The translations under genes were made by a program, and so were the position numbers. A DNA stretch of 64,000 nucleotides from Macrosoma leucophasiata (Eukaryota > Arthropoda > Insecta > Lepidoptera > Hedylidae), in NCBI GenBank assembly GCA_036365455.1, contig JAWQUS010000003.1, forward strand, positions 20,001-84,000. The letters are read 5' to 3'. The notes beneath the pieces are model-generated. The model saw only the letters and a program-made list of their open reading frames with translations, searched no databases and was not told the DNA's origin. Positions 22,256 through 32,552 of the stretch are shown here, piece after piece; positions within the stretch are counted from its first letter, which is position 1; every line of letters starts with the position of its first letter.

Positions 22256-22888
22256 TTACTGGACCGTTTGTCCCAGGTATACATAATCGTCAACAACTTC
22301 GAGTGTAGTACCCTCGACCATAACAAGAGTGGGCGTAACAAGGACATTCGACATAATCTTCGTCTTGTCCATGTTCATTTTAAGGCCCACTCGTTGGGAG
22401 GCCCTACTGAGGACATTGATCATTGTGCCAAGGTCTTCCAGGGTCTCAGTCATGGCTACGATATCATCCGCAAATCGGAGGTGGGAGATGTACTCGCCGT
22501 TAATATTGATGCCGAGTCCGTTCGATTTCGATACGATTCTGTCGTCCTCTGTCTTCAGCTTAGTCAGGCAGCTCTGCTCTATAGACAGATCTTTGGCGAA
22601 CACTTTGGAGCCCTTGTTCCGCTCTATGGCCGTTTTAATACTGTCAGTATTAAACTGCCGAAGGTCGCGAGTCAGTGACTTCGAGATCTGTCTGTTGAAC
22701 CGCCTATACACTAAAGCATCTTCAGAGGACTTCAGAACCATACCGCGCCTTTCATCCATGAGCTTGAGAGTTGCGTCGGAGATCTTCTTGGTCTTGCTTG
22801 TGTGGCGGGTCTTAAAAAAACTTAGACCCAGCCGTACAGACAGTTTCCACAAACCTGTTGTTGTTTTCGTCCACATCTTCGCAATCAC
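22256..22888 (-). pseudogene. RTE LINE reverse transcriptase, internally deleted
   Basis: The N-terminal part resembles the linker between endonuclease and polymerase (KTRHTSKTKKISDATLKL, RDLRQFNTDSIKTAIE). It passes directly into GEYISHLRFADDIVAM, which carries the catalytic FADD motif, then MNMDKTKIMSN and DDYVYLGQTV. The polymerase finger and palm blocks that should lie between are absent, yet the frame stays open, so the deletion was in frame. Confidence 0.85.
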
Positions 22889-23550
22889 TCAGGCATTCGA
22901 AGCGATATTGAAGTTCGAGTTGGAAGCTCTCGGGGTTTTGGATTTGGGCAGGTGCTGGTCGGAGCGTAGACTTCATTAGCCGGGATCTTTCCATCTTGAC
23001 ATTAATATTCAGTGTGCCTCTAACCATTCGGTGATCGCTGCCGGTTTTGACCGAATTGATCACAGAGACATCACTGAATATATGTCGCTTCGTGGACATA
23101 ATGAAGTCTATCTCATTTTTAGTTGCACCGTCAGTACTGATCCAGGTCCACTTCCGGCACTCCCGCTTCCTGAAGAAAGAGTTCATCATGTAGAGGCTCT
23201 CTTTCTCCATGAAGTCAGCCAGAGTCTGGCCCCTGGTGTTTCGTTGCCCATATCCAAATCGTCCCACTTTCAGCTCATGATCACCTCGAACGCCCAATTT
23301 TGCGTTGAAATCCCCCATGACAACGTTGTGGTGGGACTTAGAACTATGTATGGCTCTGGAAATATCCTCATACATAGTATCTACCTCATTATCGGAGTGT
23401 GCGGAGGTCGGGGCGTAGACCTGTATGACCTTCAGCGAATACCGTTTGGTTATTCTGAGTATAAGGTACGCCACCCTCGACGACACACTCTCGATTTTGA
23501 CAACGTTGTTCACGAGGGACTTGTGAACGATGAACCCGACACCACCCTGG
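22812..23550 (-). pseudogene. RTE LINE endonuclease domain (truncated)
   Basis: An AP-endonuclease-like domain: GGVGFIVHKSLVNNV, VIQVYAPTSAHSD, HHNVVMGDFNAKLG (Asp/Asn active-site block), TWISTDGATKNEIDFIM (Asp before the final block) and VKTGSDHRMVRG (catalytic SDH). This enzyme nicks target DNA for retrotransposition. The frame runs beyond the element to 23645, but those extra codons are host repeat D and not part of the protein. The first strand of the domain is lost through 5' truncation. Confidence 0.85.
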
Positions 23551-23689
23551 GACTGCAGCCTATAGACCCACGCAATGACCAGAGGTAAAAATGCAGATGC
23601 TATGCCACTCCTGAGGCCTAAAGTGTTATGTTGGAATTCTGCCAAGTGAATAACCTTTATTATGACGACAACCCTGAAATCTTCAATTC

Positions 23690-25445
23690 ATGTTGCAAGA
23701 TCTAGCACAACAAAGCAAAAAGGTGGGCTTAACAATTAACAAAACATAGACAAAAATAATAACAAACAGATCCCAAGAAAAAATTAAAGTAGAAGAGGAT
23801 GAAATAGAATGTAAATTCGTATATCTATTTATGTCAACTTATTTCTTTCAATGACCAATCGGAGCTAGAAATAGAGAAACGGATGACTAATTTATGGAAA
23901 AGGTTTTGGGCCCTAAAAGAAGTAATGAAAGGAAAATAATATAACATGGCAATGAAAAGAAAAATATACGATATATGCATCTTACCAATACTAACTTATG
24001 GCTGCCAGACCTGGGCAAATACACAGAAACTCGTTCTAATTTCATAGATATTCCTTCTGGCGTGCCCCAAGGATCAATATTGGCTCCTTTGCTGTATGCA
24101 GTCTATTTATATGACGTAGGTAAATGCTTTCAACACGGCGCCGACTACCTTATGTACGCCGATGACACAAAAATTTACCTAAATATTAATAATCAGCTAG
24201 ACTGCGACAAACTTCAACAGGACTTGAACAATTTAAACAAATACGATTCGGATAATAGGATAACTGTAAATGTCGATAAATGCATGTTTATGTCATTTTC
24301 CAGAAAGAAAAAAACAATAGACTCTAAATATATGTTTAATGATATACCTATTAAAAAAACACACCTTGTCAGGGATTTGGGAGTTTTACTAGATCAAAAA
24401 TTAACATTTAATGAACATATTACTGATATTATTAGTAGATCATATAAAAATCTAGGTTTTATTTTGCGTGTCAGTAAATATTTCTCAAACTCTGACTGTC
24501 TCAAACTATTATATTTTGCTCATGTCAGAAGTGTTCTAGAGTATTGTAGTAATATCTGGAGTCCACAATATATATCATATATTCAGGATTTAGAAAAAAT
24601 ACAATCAAAATTTTTAAAACACCTAGAAAGGTTCCTACGTGATCAAGCGGCCAATCCCTGATATAACATAATTGATCAATTTTCAAATTCATTATTGGAA
24701 TTAGCCGAATAGTTAATTTTGTTTATCGTACATATATAATACCTATGTGACTTATAATTATGTACAATACATTATTTGTTTGCTATATGAATGTGTACCT
24801 GCCACTATCTTTTCACAATTTAATGTACCCTACCTATAGTAATGTATACAATCAACACCGTGCTGCTCTTTAATGACTGTTATTTTATTATTTTTACATA
24901 TATAAAGTAAATCCGTAATTGGATGTAAGATATATATATAAGTTAAATGTAAGTACCTTTAAGATCTGTGGATTTGGTGAATTAATAAAAAAAAACATTA
25001 AAAAAAAAAAGAAACAAAACCAAAAACTGATCTCATGTCAAAGAGCTATGGAGAGGAGCATGTTGGGTTATAAGAAAAGAGACAGAAAAATGGCCACAGA
25101 CATAAGACATATTACAAAGATAGAAGATGTTGTATATAAAACAAAAATACTCAAGTGGAGATGGATAGGCCATATACCAAGAGCTAAAAACAATAAATGC
25201 ACAAAAAATATAACTGAATCCCAGACTCAGAACTAAAAGAAAAAGAGGTAGACCGCGAAAACGTTGGTCCGACGATATAAAAAAGTCAGCGGGTCCATTA
25301 TGGCACAGAACGGCTATGTTACGAGATGAGCGGAAAAAGCTGGAAGAGGCTTTTGTGTCGCATAAACACGCCGATACTAGATAGCTCAGGTTTATTGTGT
25401 TGAACAAATTGTAAAAATATTGTTAAATCGTGTTGGCAATAAATG
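23690..25445 (+). mobile_element. second RTE LINE fragment, interrupted by another LINE
   Basis: The + strand reads as a decayed RTE polyprotein from about 23720 (EIEKRMTNLWKRFWALKE near 23880) to YGCQTWANTQK at about 24020. It is broken by a different LINE and resumes near 25033 with CQRAMERSMLGYKKRDRK, KWRWIGHIPRAKN, GRPRKRWSDDIKKSAGP and KLEEAFVSHKH (frameshifted near 25235). The 3' end with AATAAATGCTAACAATAAAAAC lies near 25445. It is a different subfamily from the copy at 21703-23550 and closer to the one at 55410-56240. Confidence 0.75.
24022..25030 (+). mobile_element. 5'-truncated LINE inserted in the RTE element
   Basis: From 24022 the sequence changes to another LINE family: IPSGVPQGSILAPLLYAV (motif B), YLMYADDTKIYL (motif C) and RDLGVLLDQKLTFNEHI, running to about 24661. 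A 3' UTR and an A-rich tail (24986-25012) follow. The element is flanked by AGAAAC on both sides (24015-24020 region and 25010-25015), a possible short target duplication. The 23975-24661 reading frame is a chimera, as its first 16 codons belong to the RTE host. Confidence 0.75.
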
Positions 25446-25631
25446 CTAACAATAAAAACATTAACACCTGACCGGAACACGATAGTGCTGAACACTACCA
25501 TTTAGCGGCAAGTATATTAGGTAATGCGGTGGTGCCTTCGCCCGCGAGCTCCGTCACTGGAACTCTGCCACCAGTAATCCACCTGATCCTTAAGAGGATA
25601 ATGATGCGTTGAACGTTGCAGACTGAGCGAG

Positions 25632-25744
25632 TACGAGGTAATGAGCCTGGAGCAGGGCGTGGGAGGCGGGTGGCGCTACGTGCGCGTGGGCCGATGGCGG
25701 CGCGGCGCGCTGCGCCTGCGCGGGGGACACGCCGCCGCCGTCAG
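25632..25744 (+). CDS. mGluR-family class C GPCR, exon 8
   Basis: This encodes YEVMSLEQGVGGGWRYVRV then RWRRGALRLRGGHAAAV and ends with donor GTCAG|GTTAGT in phase 2. It aligns with the YDIMNLQ...YDYVHVGTW block that closes the Venus-flytrap domain. The start is uncertain. The acceptor GCGAG|TAC at 25631 keeps phase with the chosen exon 7 donor, while the stronger-looking TTGCAG at 25616-25621 would require a phase 2 donor that exon 7 does not offer. A missed micro-exon in the 10-kb intron is an alternative. Confidence 0.7.
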
Positions 25745-25974
25745 GTTAGTGTGTGAGCACACTAGCCTGAAATTCCTACTTATTTGTGACAGTGATCTGT
25801 TTACTTCGATATAATATGCTATATGCTAGTATATGTATATAATATGTACCACTACTTATCGTTTTTTCCTCACATCTTGCTTACGAACAGTTACGTAGTA
25901 TTAGCATCCATCCCAAAGATTTTTGGCAGATCGGTTCGACGGGTCATTTTACTCTCCCAAAAAAAAAAATTATG

Positions 25975-26460
25975 TATGTATTTTCACGCCAGGTCCCTAA
26001 CGGGGTAGGCAGAGAGTGTAGAGCGCCAGATATCCCGGTTCTGACAAACCTCTCGTGCCTCGTCTACTTTCATCATTCTCTTCACACATGCACGCCGATT
26101 CCTAAGACTTTTGATCCCACCATCAGACAGAACTCGACCTATTTGGTCATGGTAGGTCAGTCTTGGTCTTCCTGGGCCTCTGCAACCATCCACATTCGCA
26201 TTGTATATCTGTTTAGTCATTCGCTCATTCGACATTCTTTCTATATGCCCGAACCATCGGAGCATGCCTTTTTTCATTTTTACACCGATACTATCCTTCA
26301 CACAAAGCCTTTTTCTTACATCTTCGTTACGAACGCGATCGGTGAGTGATACACCGCAGATCTTGCGCAATGATCTCATCTCGACCGCGTTCAACTTACT
26401 TTCATGCTCTTTCCTGCATACCCAGCTCTCGCTTCCATATTTAAGCATTATAAAAGCGTT
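25975..26460 (-). pseudogene. LINE C-terminal fragment (third RTE-like type)
   Basis: The - strand frame (25984-26448) encodes MLKYGSESWVCRKEHESK, EMRSLRKICGVSLTDRVRN, LRWFGHIERMSNERMTK and GPGRPRLTYHDQIGRVL, the C-terminal block found after the polymerase in RTE-related LINEs. It is only the tail, 5'-truncated. The 3' end lies near 25975 by an A-run. It lies in intron 8 of the mGluR-like gene, antisense. Confidence 0.75.
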
Positions 26461-26479
26461 GGAGTAATTTAGTGCTTAA

Positions 26480-26558
26480 TCTCTCCAGACACGCGAAAAA
26501 TATGACGATTGAAATTCAATTGTGTCTCGCCGCCGGTGGCCGTACGATCCTTGAAGGA
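26480..26558 (+). mobile_element. 79-bp TTAA-flanked element, copy 1
   Basis: A 79-bp unit starting TCTCTCCAGACACG and ending CGATCCTTGAAGGA, flanked by TTAA at 26476-26479 and 26559-26562. It differs at two positions from the copies at 46563-46641 and 30404-30482. The TTAA duplications point to a piggyBac-type mechanism, but long terminal inverted repeats are not visible. Copy 1 lies just upstream of exon 9, about 80 bp before its acceptor. Confidence 0.8.
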
Positions 26559-26637
26559 TTAATATCATACAATATAGACGAAGAATGAAGAAGCAATAGA
26601 ATCGAGTGTCGTTTGTGATGTGTGTGCACTTGTGCAG

Positions 26638-26861
26638 GCGCAGCGCGGGTGTGCAGGCGGCGTGCTCGGCAGCGTGCGGCGCGGGGCAGTGGGCGCGCGC
26701 GGCAGGAGGGGGCGCGGGGGTGGGGGGCGCGGGGGGGGCGCACGAGGCGCGCTGCTGCTGGACGTGCGAGCCGTGCGCGCCGCTCGCCGTCGTGCGCCCG
26801 CCGCCACGCGCCGGCTGCCGTCTCTGCCCGCCCGGACACCGCCCCGACCGGCCGCGCATCG
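26638..26861 (+). CDS. mGluR-family class C GPCR, exon 9 (nine-cysteine domain)
   Basis: Acceptor TTGTGCAG|G and donor ATCG|GTGCGC bound an exon that joins phase 2 to phase 1. It encodes the cysteine-rich linker (NCD3G) that transmits closure of the ligand-binding domain to the membrane domain: VQAACSAACGAGQ, EARCCWTCEPCAPL, RAGCRLCPPGHRP. Eight cysteines lie in this exon and the ninth is supplied by VCLPSP at the start of exon 10, which matches the family's nine. A Gly/Ala-rich insert lies between the second and third cysteines. Confidence 0.9.
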
Positions 26862-27289
26862 GTGCGCATACACTACGCGCGCTCACCTCATATTCATACG
26901 GACATTTTACTGCATTCCCTGTTGTCAATTATACGTTCAATGTCATAATCATCAAAAGACTCCGAAAAATGGGAAAAAAAATTGACTGCGATTAGAATTT
27001 CACTTACTTAGCGGACTAACCGAAGTCCGACCGGGTGACGTCCACGCTTAATATTTTTTTTATGATGTTAGTCCGTCACTCATTATTGATTATTTCTCCG
27101 ATTTAGAAAACCTCACTCCTCTTTTCATCGATTACTGATGCTACAAATTAACCCATACTCCGTTCGTCCGCTACTTTTCAGTTCACAAATTGTTCACCTC
27201 CTCCTCTTATCCACATCTACAATTCCGTTCATAAAGAAGATCATGAGAAGGCACAAAAGTTCCTCAGAACTTATTGTCACCTAAGTCGA

Positions 27290-27880
27290 ATTGTCACCTA
27301 AGTCGTATTTGACACATCGGGGCAGCTACTACAGCTTCATAAGGCCCAAGTGTGGCCCCATCTGGAATACTGCTCTCATTTGTGGGCGGGAGCCCCCAAA
27401 TGCCAGCTTGGTCCACTTGACTCCCTACAAAGACGCGCTGTTCGTATTGTTAACGATCCAGGACTTACAGACAGGCTCGAACATCTGAGCCTGCGCAGAG
27501 ACATTGGTAGTCTGTGCGTGTTATACCGATTCTACAATGGTGAGTGCTCTGTCGAACTTCTCGACATGGTGCCACCGTCTCTTTTCCTACACCGTACTAC
27601 CCGCCGAAGAGAGAAGTTTCACCCTCACCGACTGGACACCTGGCAGTGCTCAACGGTGCGGTTTTCTCGTTCGTTTCGGCCCAGAACGTGTAAATTGTGG
27701 AACGAACTTGCCTCTGAGATGTTCCCTCGGTGCTACATTATCTCAGGGTTTTTCAAAAATGGCGTTAAAAGAGTCCTTCAGGGCTGGCAGCGCGTTGGCA
27801 ACTCCCCTGGTGTTGCAAATGTTCAAAAATGACGGGAACCACTTACTATCAGGTGGCCCGTCTGCTTGTTTGTCAACTTA
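27290..27880 (+). pseudogene. LINE reverse transcriptase C-terminal fragment
   Basis: The + strand frame at 27350-27832 encodes MWPHLEYCSHLWAGAPK, LDSLQRRAVRIVND, LSLRRDIGSLCVLYRFYNG and SFRPRTCKLWNELASEMF, the post-polymerase region of a jockey/CR1-like LINE. A G+C-balanced 3' part follows (CAGGTGGCCCGTCTGCTTGT) and then an A-run near 27885. Only the 3' end was inserted. It lies in intron 9 of the mGluR-like gene, sense orientation. Confidence 0.75.
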
Positions 27881-28014
27881 AAGACAAAAAAAACTGTAAC
27901 CCCTATATATAGAGAATACCTACTCTGTGAGCGGATAATCTATCTATATAAGGGCGCGGGTAACACCGAATGGACTTGTATCTGGCTGGAATAACGGGCG
28001 AACCAAAGACTGTG

Positions 28015-28285
28015 GTGGTGGTTTTTAGAGGAGATGGAGGCATTGGTAACGTTGGTGAAGTTGGTGGTGTTGTTGTTACTTTGGATTCGTTGGTGGCATT
28101 GGTGGCGTAGGTGTTTGGTGATGTTAGTGTTGGTGGTGGCGTTGATGGCGTTGGTGGCGTTTGTTGTGGTGGCGGCGGTGGAGGTAGTAGTGGTGACAGT
28201 GGTGGTGGTGATGGTAGTGGTGGTGACAATGGTGGTGATGGTGGTGGTAGTGTTGGTGGCATTAGTGGTTAAAAATGCACAACGT
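28015..28285 (-). repeat. CCACCA-type minisatellite, reverse copy
   Basis: The + strand shows GGTGGTGNT-type imperfect repeats. The reverse complement aligns with 33560-33828 plus 39848-39880, including the unique edges AACCACTAATG and AATGCCTCCATC. Val-rich and Pro-rich open frames here are repeat artefacts. This copy lacks the BEL insertion and so records the empty site. Confidence 0.8.
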
Positions 28286-28299
28286 TAATAATAAATTTT

Positions 28300-28560
28300 T
28301 CACTTCTGCCGGCTCTTACAGAGTGCATATTATTATACTTATATTTCGTACGCTTCATTCTTTGATATAATTTGAAAGAACATGTAGTAGTTGTAATGTA
28401 CTGGTAACACTCTCTTGGTCTCATTGGTAACACTTTTAGAGAAAGAAAATTAAAAAAAAAACCCAGTTCCGTATCCGCCCCACTATCTAGACCGCTAGAC
28501 CGCTCCCGCTCGTCCGAGCTCCTCATTGTTATTTTGTGCGCGGTAACACTAGTACGTTCC
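28300..28560. repeat. probable terminal repeat of the DIRS element, left copy
   Basis: The reverse complement of this stretch (AGGAGCTCGGACGAGCGGGA, TAGATAGTGGGGCGGATACG, TTACCAGTACATTACAACTA) matches 40963-41120. Because it immediately precedes the DIRS-like coding region, and DIRS elements have inverted terminal repeats, I infer that these are the two termini. The left copy is extended by small internal duplications (TCTAGACCGCTAGACCGC). Confidence 0.5.
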
Positions 28561-28609
28561 AAATTCAAATAAACTTTTACCAGTCACCCACCTTACAAAT
28601 TATAAAAAG

Positions 28610-28804
28610 ATGCCTAAACGTAACTACGAAGAAAAAATTAAATATTATAAAGAAAAAATCAAAAGATTAAGAAGTGATCAAAATAAAAAGCGACTTTTTT
28701 TATTTTTTTTTACAAATATCGAAGGTATACTATTGAAGTGTTCATTATTCAAATATTTTATATTTAGCATCGGTAAGCTTTCCTGGGGGTTAACTGCGAG
28801 TTAA
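28610..28804 (+). CDS. short leader ORF of the DIRS-like element
   Basis: A 64-codon frame starting MPKRNYEEKIKYYKEKI, a lysine/glutamate-rich helix. It probably represents the N terminus of the gag-region protein; it is separated from the gag frame by about 160 bases that include TTTTTCTGTCCAG, a possible splice acceptor. The second half (poly-Phe from a T-run) looks like degraded sequence. Function not known. Confidence 0.4.
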   Translation: MPKRNYEEKIKYYKEKIKRLRSDQNKKRLFLFFFTNIEGILLKCSLFKYFIFSIGKLSWGLTAS

Positions 28805-28964
28805 CACGATGGATAAGTGGATGATCAAAGATAAACCTGGGTTGACCGTGAGCCAACACAAAGGTATCAGACAAGTCATTTCGAAGAATTTCGATTTAAC
28901 ATCGAATTTCATAAATAATGGTATAGTCCTAACTGGCTTCAATATATTATATCATTAATCATAT

Positions 28965-30005
28965 ATATTATTTTTCTGTCCAGATATCGGACCATTTAAT
29001 GAAAATAATGATGACACGCCGGCGTCGCCGCAGCCACCCGATATTGAGATAATAAATCGATCACCGACACCGGGGCCATCCACGCCTGCGCCCGAGGTCC
29101 ATCTGGAGGAGGCGCCCATCACATTGCCACCGGTATCCGGGTGGGCACGACAAGTATCTGACGCAGAGACACAGCCAGAAGTACTTGATCCTGATCTCTT
29201 CGAAGCATTAGGTGACGCCACTGAAGATAGACCTAATTTCGGACCGCAAATACATTCTGTTCTAGCCCAACGCTGGCTTCCTATTTTAAAAAATTGTCTA
29301 ATGGCAGACGTCAAGGAGAATCTTTTGAAGGAATACGAATTTCCTAAGAACTGCAAATTATTGAAAGCACCGACGGTTAACCCGGAATTAATAGCAGCCG
29401 TCCCCGATATTGCTAAGAATCGAGACAAAAAGATCCAAGTCGAACAAAATCAACTAGATCTGGGTATTACCGCCGTTAACCGTGCGATGACGGTTTTATT
29501 AACCCAGGATAACAAGGTTGAGGCAGTAAAAATTCTGTCTGATGGCTGTCGAATCCTATCAGATCTACATTTTACACAATCTTGCCTACGTAAAAAACTT
29601 ATTTCGAGAGGACTAGACACGGCTCTGTTAACCAACATTTCGGAGCTGGAACGTGATGAAACACTGTTCGGCATAACGTTGGCCGAAAAGATAAAGGAAG
29701 CGAAAGCGATGGAAAAACAAGGCAAAGAGATAAAGAAAACTTCAGCTCCGAAACTACCCTCAAACACGCAGGCATTAGCTCCACGAAGTCGCTTCCAGGG
29801 AAACTGGTCGGGCCCCCCTCGCTATCAGACATCGAGCAGGGGGACGCGCAATCATCAATATCGGCATCAGTCTCAATACCGCGGAGGACCACTGACGGTC
29901 ACGCCGCCGGCCTACCCTGCGCCGCCGCAGCCGGGCCCCCACAGGAGTCGCACGTCGTCAGCGACGACGACGGCCGGCCCCCGGCGAGCCCCGACGCGAC
30001 GCTGA
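28965..30005 (+). CDS. DIRS-like gag protein
   Basis: The frame is open from about 28965, with in-frame ATG-less upstream codons (PFNENNDDTPASPQPP...). It continues through VSGWARQVSDAETQPE, NFGPQIHSVLAQRWLPI, NAVLT-type helices (ITAVNRAMTVLLTQDN, SDLHFTQSCLRKKLIS) and a basic tail rich in Arg, Gly and Pro. The helical core with an LAQRW motif and the RNA-binding-like basic tail fit DIRS gag proteins. The real start codon is unclear; the annotated start is where the frame opens. Confidence 0.7.
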   Translation: MLFFCPDIGPFNENNDDTPASPQPPDIEIINRSPTPGPSTPAPEVHLEEAPITLPPVSGWARQVSDAETQPEVLDPDLFEALGDATEDRPNFGPQIHSVLAQRWLPILKNCLMADVKENLLKEYEFPKNCKLLKAPTVNPELIAAVPDIAKNRDKKIQVEQNQLDLGITAVNRAMTVLLTQDNKVEAVKILSDGCRILSDLHFTQSCLRKKLISRGLDTALLTNISELERDETLFGITLAEKIKEAKAMEKQGKEIKKTSAPKLPSNTQALAPRSRFQGNWSGPPRYQTSSRGTRNHQYRHQSQYRGGPLTVTPPAYPAPPQPGPHRSRTSSATTTAGPRRAPTRR

Positions 30006-30149
30006 CGCCAAAGTCCTACAGTTATACGCTCACGCAGGTAGACTGCGTCACTATTACCATTGCTGGTTACGTATTACTGACAACCCTGTAGTATTAGATT
30101 AGATAAGTAACGGTTATCGCATACCTTTTTCGTCCAAGGCAATACAACA

Positions 30150-31138
30150 TAACATACCGAAAAATATTTTTTCCACTAAAGAAAGACAAGACATATCTTT
30201 AGCGATTAAGGAGTTATTAGAACTCGGAGCTATAAGAAAATGCCAACCCCATCCAGATCAATTTATTTCAAAAACGTTTCTTATTAAAAAAAACCTAACG
30301 GTAGTTACAGGTTTATCCTTAATCTAAAGCAATTAAATACATTTTTAGTTAATTTCCATTTTAAAATGGAAGATTTCCTAACTGCATCAAAAATTCTTAT
30401 TAATCCTTCAAGGATCGTACGGCCACCGGCGGCGAGACACAATTGAATTTCAATTGTCATATTTTTCTCGTGTCTGGAGAGATTAAGAATGATTATATGA
30501 CCACTATTGATTTGAAGGAATCTTATTTATTAGTACCTATCGCTCCAAGTCAACAAAAATTCTTATGATTTCAATTCGAAAACAATATAAACTCCTCGAC
30601 TACCTATGCATTTACAGCCATGCCCTACGGGTTATTCTCTGCTCCTCGGACTTTCACAAAAATAATGAAAGAAGTTATTAAACACCTCAGATTCCGGGGT
30701 TTTAGATCTGACCTAAATGATATTTTATGCTTAGGAAATACGTATAATGAATGCTTAATTAACGTCAGGGAAACACTAAATTTATTAAAATATTTAGGTT
30801 TTATAGTAAATTTACAAAAGAGTTGCTTAGAACCTCAACAGTGCAGTTGGTTCTTAGGTTTTATGTATAATTCAATAGATATGAGTATATCTCTTCCCCT
30901 AGACAAACGCTTGCATATATTGCAATTGACGCAGCAACTCTCTAACCTGTCTTCGTGTAAGGTCCGTGATATAGCACATCTCATCGGCACCCTAACTGCC
31001 GCGTGTCCGGCTGTGAGATACGGCTGGATTTACACGAAAACACTTGAGAGATTTAAATTTTTAGCTCTTCGGAACAACAAAGATTATGATAGTAGAATTA
31101 AAATTCCAAAGGACATATTGCCAGACTTAAGATGGTGA
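30150..31138 (+). pseudogene. DIRS-like reverse transcriptase, broken
   Basis: Recognisable pieces: SIKELLELGAIRKCQPHP-like text near 30200, a split DLKESYLLVPIAPSQQ block (motif A) at about 30510, then the open frame 30620-31138 with MPYGLFSAPRTFTKIMK (motif B), LRFRGFRSDLNDILCLG (motif C position, where the usual YLDD reads SDLND) and LKYLGFIVNLQKSCLEP. Frame breaks occur near 30290, at the 79-bp insertion (30404-30482) and at a TGA at 30567. The altered motif C adds to the evidence for inactivity. Confidence 0.8.
30404..30482 (-). mobile_element. 79-bp TTAA-flanked element, copy 2, inside the DIRS reverse transcriptase
   Basis: The reverse complement is identical by eye to the copy at 46563-46641. 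It is flanked by TTAA at 30400-30403 and 30483-30486. Removing the 79 bases and one TTAA (83 in total) makes the reverse transcriptase reading frame continuous across the site. This shows it is an insertion with TTAA duplication. Confidence 0.88.
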
Positions 31139-31149
31139 TCTCAAAACAT

Positions 31150-31720
31150 TATGTCTGTTTTTAACCCTATCACAGTTAGACATTTTGATTTCGAAATCTA
31201 CACGGATGCCTCTAAAATTGGGTGGGGGGCTTGTTGCGACGGTGTTCGTGCCGGTGGAGAATGTAAAATAGAGGAACGAAATTTCCATATTAATTATCTG
31301 GAATTATTCGCAATATTGTTTTTGTTATTGTTTTAATATTGACTCAAATGTTTCGTTCGGGAAAAGAAGAATCTTAATTTACTTTTACGTGTAGATAACA
31401 CAACAGCTATCTGTTATATTAACCGCATGGGGGGTATCCAATATTCTCATTTAAACAGGTTATCACGAACAATCTGGCAATGGTGCGAGGAGCGTAACAT
31501 TTGGCTCTTTGCCTCCTATATCAATTCCAAAGACAATATAGAAACTGATCAAGAGTCGCGTAACCCAGATATTGAATTACAGCTATGCAACGACGATTTT
31601 CAAAAACTTGTTAATACATTCGGTAGCCCTGAAATTGACTTATTTGCTTCTCGCACCAATGCGAAGTGTAATATTACGTTTCGTGGCGCCCGGATCCTGA
31701 GGCGTGTTCTGTAGATGCAT
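31150..31720 (+). pseudogene. DIRS-like RNase H region
   Basis: The first piece (31151-31336) has DFEIYTDASKIGWGACC, with the catalytic Asp of RNase H, and NFHINYLELFAI, with the Glu. A frameshift follows near 31336. The second piece (31400-31714) has a decayed DNTTAICYIN-like motif, then HLNRLSRTIWQWCEERN and PEIDLFASRTNAKC. The arrangement and the DLFASR block are typical of DIRS-type elements. Confidence 0.75.
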
Positions 31721-32180
31721 TTACTTTAAGTTGGAAGGAGTTTTATTTTTATGCTTTCCCGCCTTTTTCTATGATACGAGTATTAAAATCAATACAAAAG
31801 ATTGTAAACGATGAAGCCAAGGGTATCTTAGTATTTCCTAACTGGCCCTCTCAACCCTGGTTTCCGATTCTAATCGAGTTGATTACATCCGAAATCATAT
31901 ATATTCCATCTTCTTCTTGCAGTGTACACCAACACCACAAGAAACCGTTTACCCTGGGTGCAGCGGTGCTATCCGGTCGGCGTTCACGTCAAGAGGAACT
32001 CCAACCCAGTCTTTAGATCTGATAATGGCTTCTATTTCAAAGAACACATTTCTACAATATAATTCTACTTATAAAGCTTGGTGGCAATTCTGCCTTACTC
32101 ATTCCTTATGTCCATATCAAACTTCAGTATCTATGATTTTATTGTTTTTAACCGAGCAGTTTAATAATGGCGTGGCATAT

Positions 32181-32552
32181 TTTTTTTATTTATTTAAAAT
32201 CATACAATAATTAGGTGAATACAATAACAGTAAGACGCAACATAAACTCATTCGAGTTTTACCGCGCGTCAGTGTCATCAACATATTATTTATAACATTA
32301 ATTACCTACCTACAAAATCAAATTAATTTAGACTAGGCATGCGTATTACAATCATGTAGGTAAGTAGGTAATATAATGGCGAGCGCGAGCACTCCGTCGA
32401 ACCTGAGCGCTGCACCGACCCACCTGACTTGTGTGTATACAGCATGTTGTTTGATAAAAGTACATAATGTGAGTGTAATTTTTTTTTTTTTTTATAATTC
32501 GTGTATTATTACTTACGTTGTTGTTGTTAATTTATTTATAAAAATGAATATG
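32181..32552. mobile_element. 372-bp non-autonomous insertion in the DIRS recombinase gene
   Basis: The recombinase reading frame is continuous if this block is removed (GVAY before, then SINNHRS after). It begins with a T-rich head (TTTTTTTATTTATTTAAAAT), shares AACATAAACTCATTCGAGTTTTACCG with the insertion at about 47366-47520, and ends TTTATTTATAAAAATGAATA. A short ATAT at both edges may be the target duplication. The class is not clear. Confidence 0.65.

Larger units (their letters stand above)
21703..23550 (-). mobile_element. RTE-clade LINE, 5'-truncated and internally deleted, with 13-bp target duplication
   Basis: The element is flanked by GACTGCAGCCTAT at 21690-21702 and 23551-23563, a clean target duplication. 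On the - strand its 3' end is a (ATG)n-type run (CATCATCATCATCAT at 21702-21716 on +), typical of RTE elements. Coding pieces run from 5' to 3': endonuclease (23550-22950), reverse transcriptase parts (22888-22256) and the C-terminal tail (22126-21737). The region between the finger blocks and the FADD motif is missing, so the copy is dead. Confidence 0.88.
21655..23640 (+). repeat. dispersed repeat 'D' split by an RTE LINE
   Basis: The left half (21655-21702, TGTAGTTCACATTGCTGTTA) and right half (23551-23640, AGACCCACGCAATGACCAGA and AATGCAGATGCTATGCCACT) together reproduce the D repeat seen at 15590-15735. The break carries a 13-bp duplication that brackets the LINE. Confidence 0.75.

Noticed and set aside
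24919..25236. A separate small gene at 24919-25236
   Set aside because: The first part is A-rich tail sequence of the nested LINE and the rest is the resumed RTE C-terminal block.
28034..28288. Val-rich and Pro-rich small proteins at 27903-28288 and 33559-33839
   Set aside because: They arise from GGTGGT/CCACCA minisatellite repeats and have no other support.
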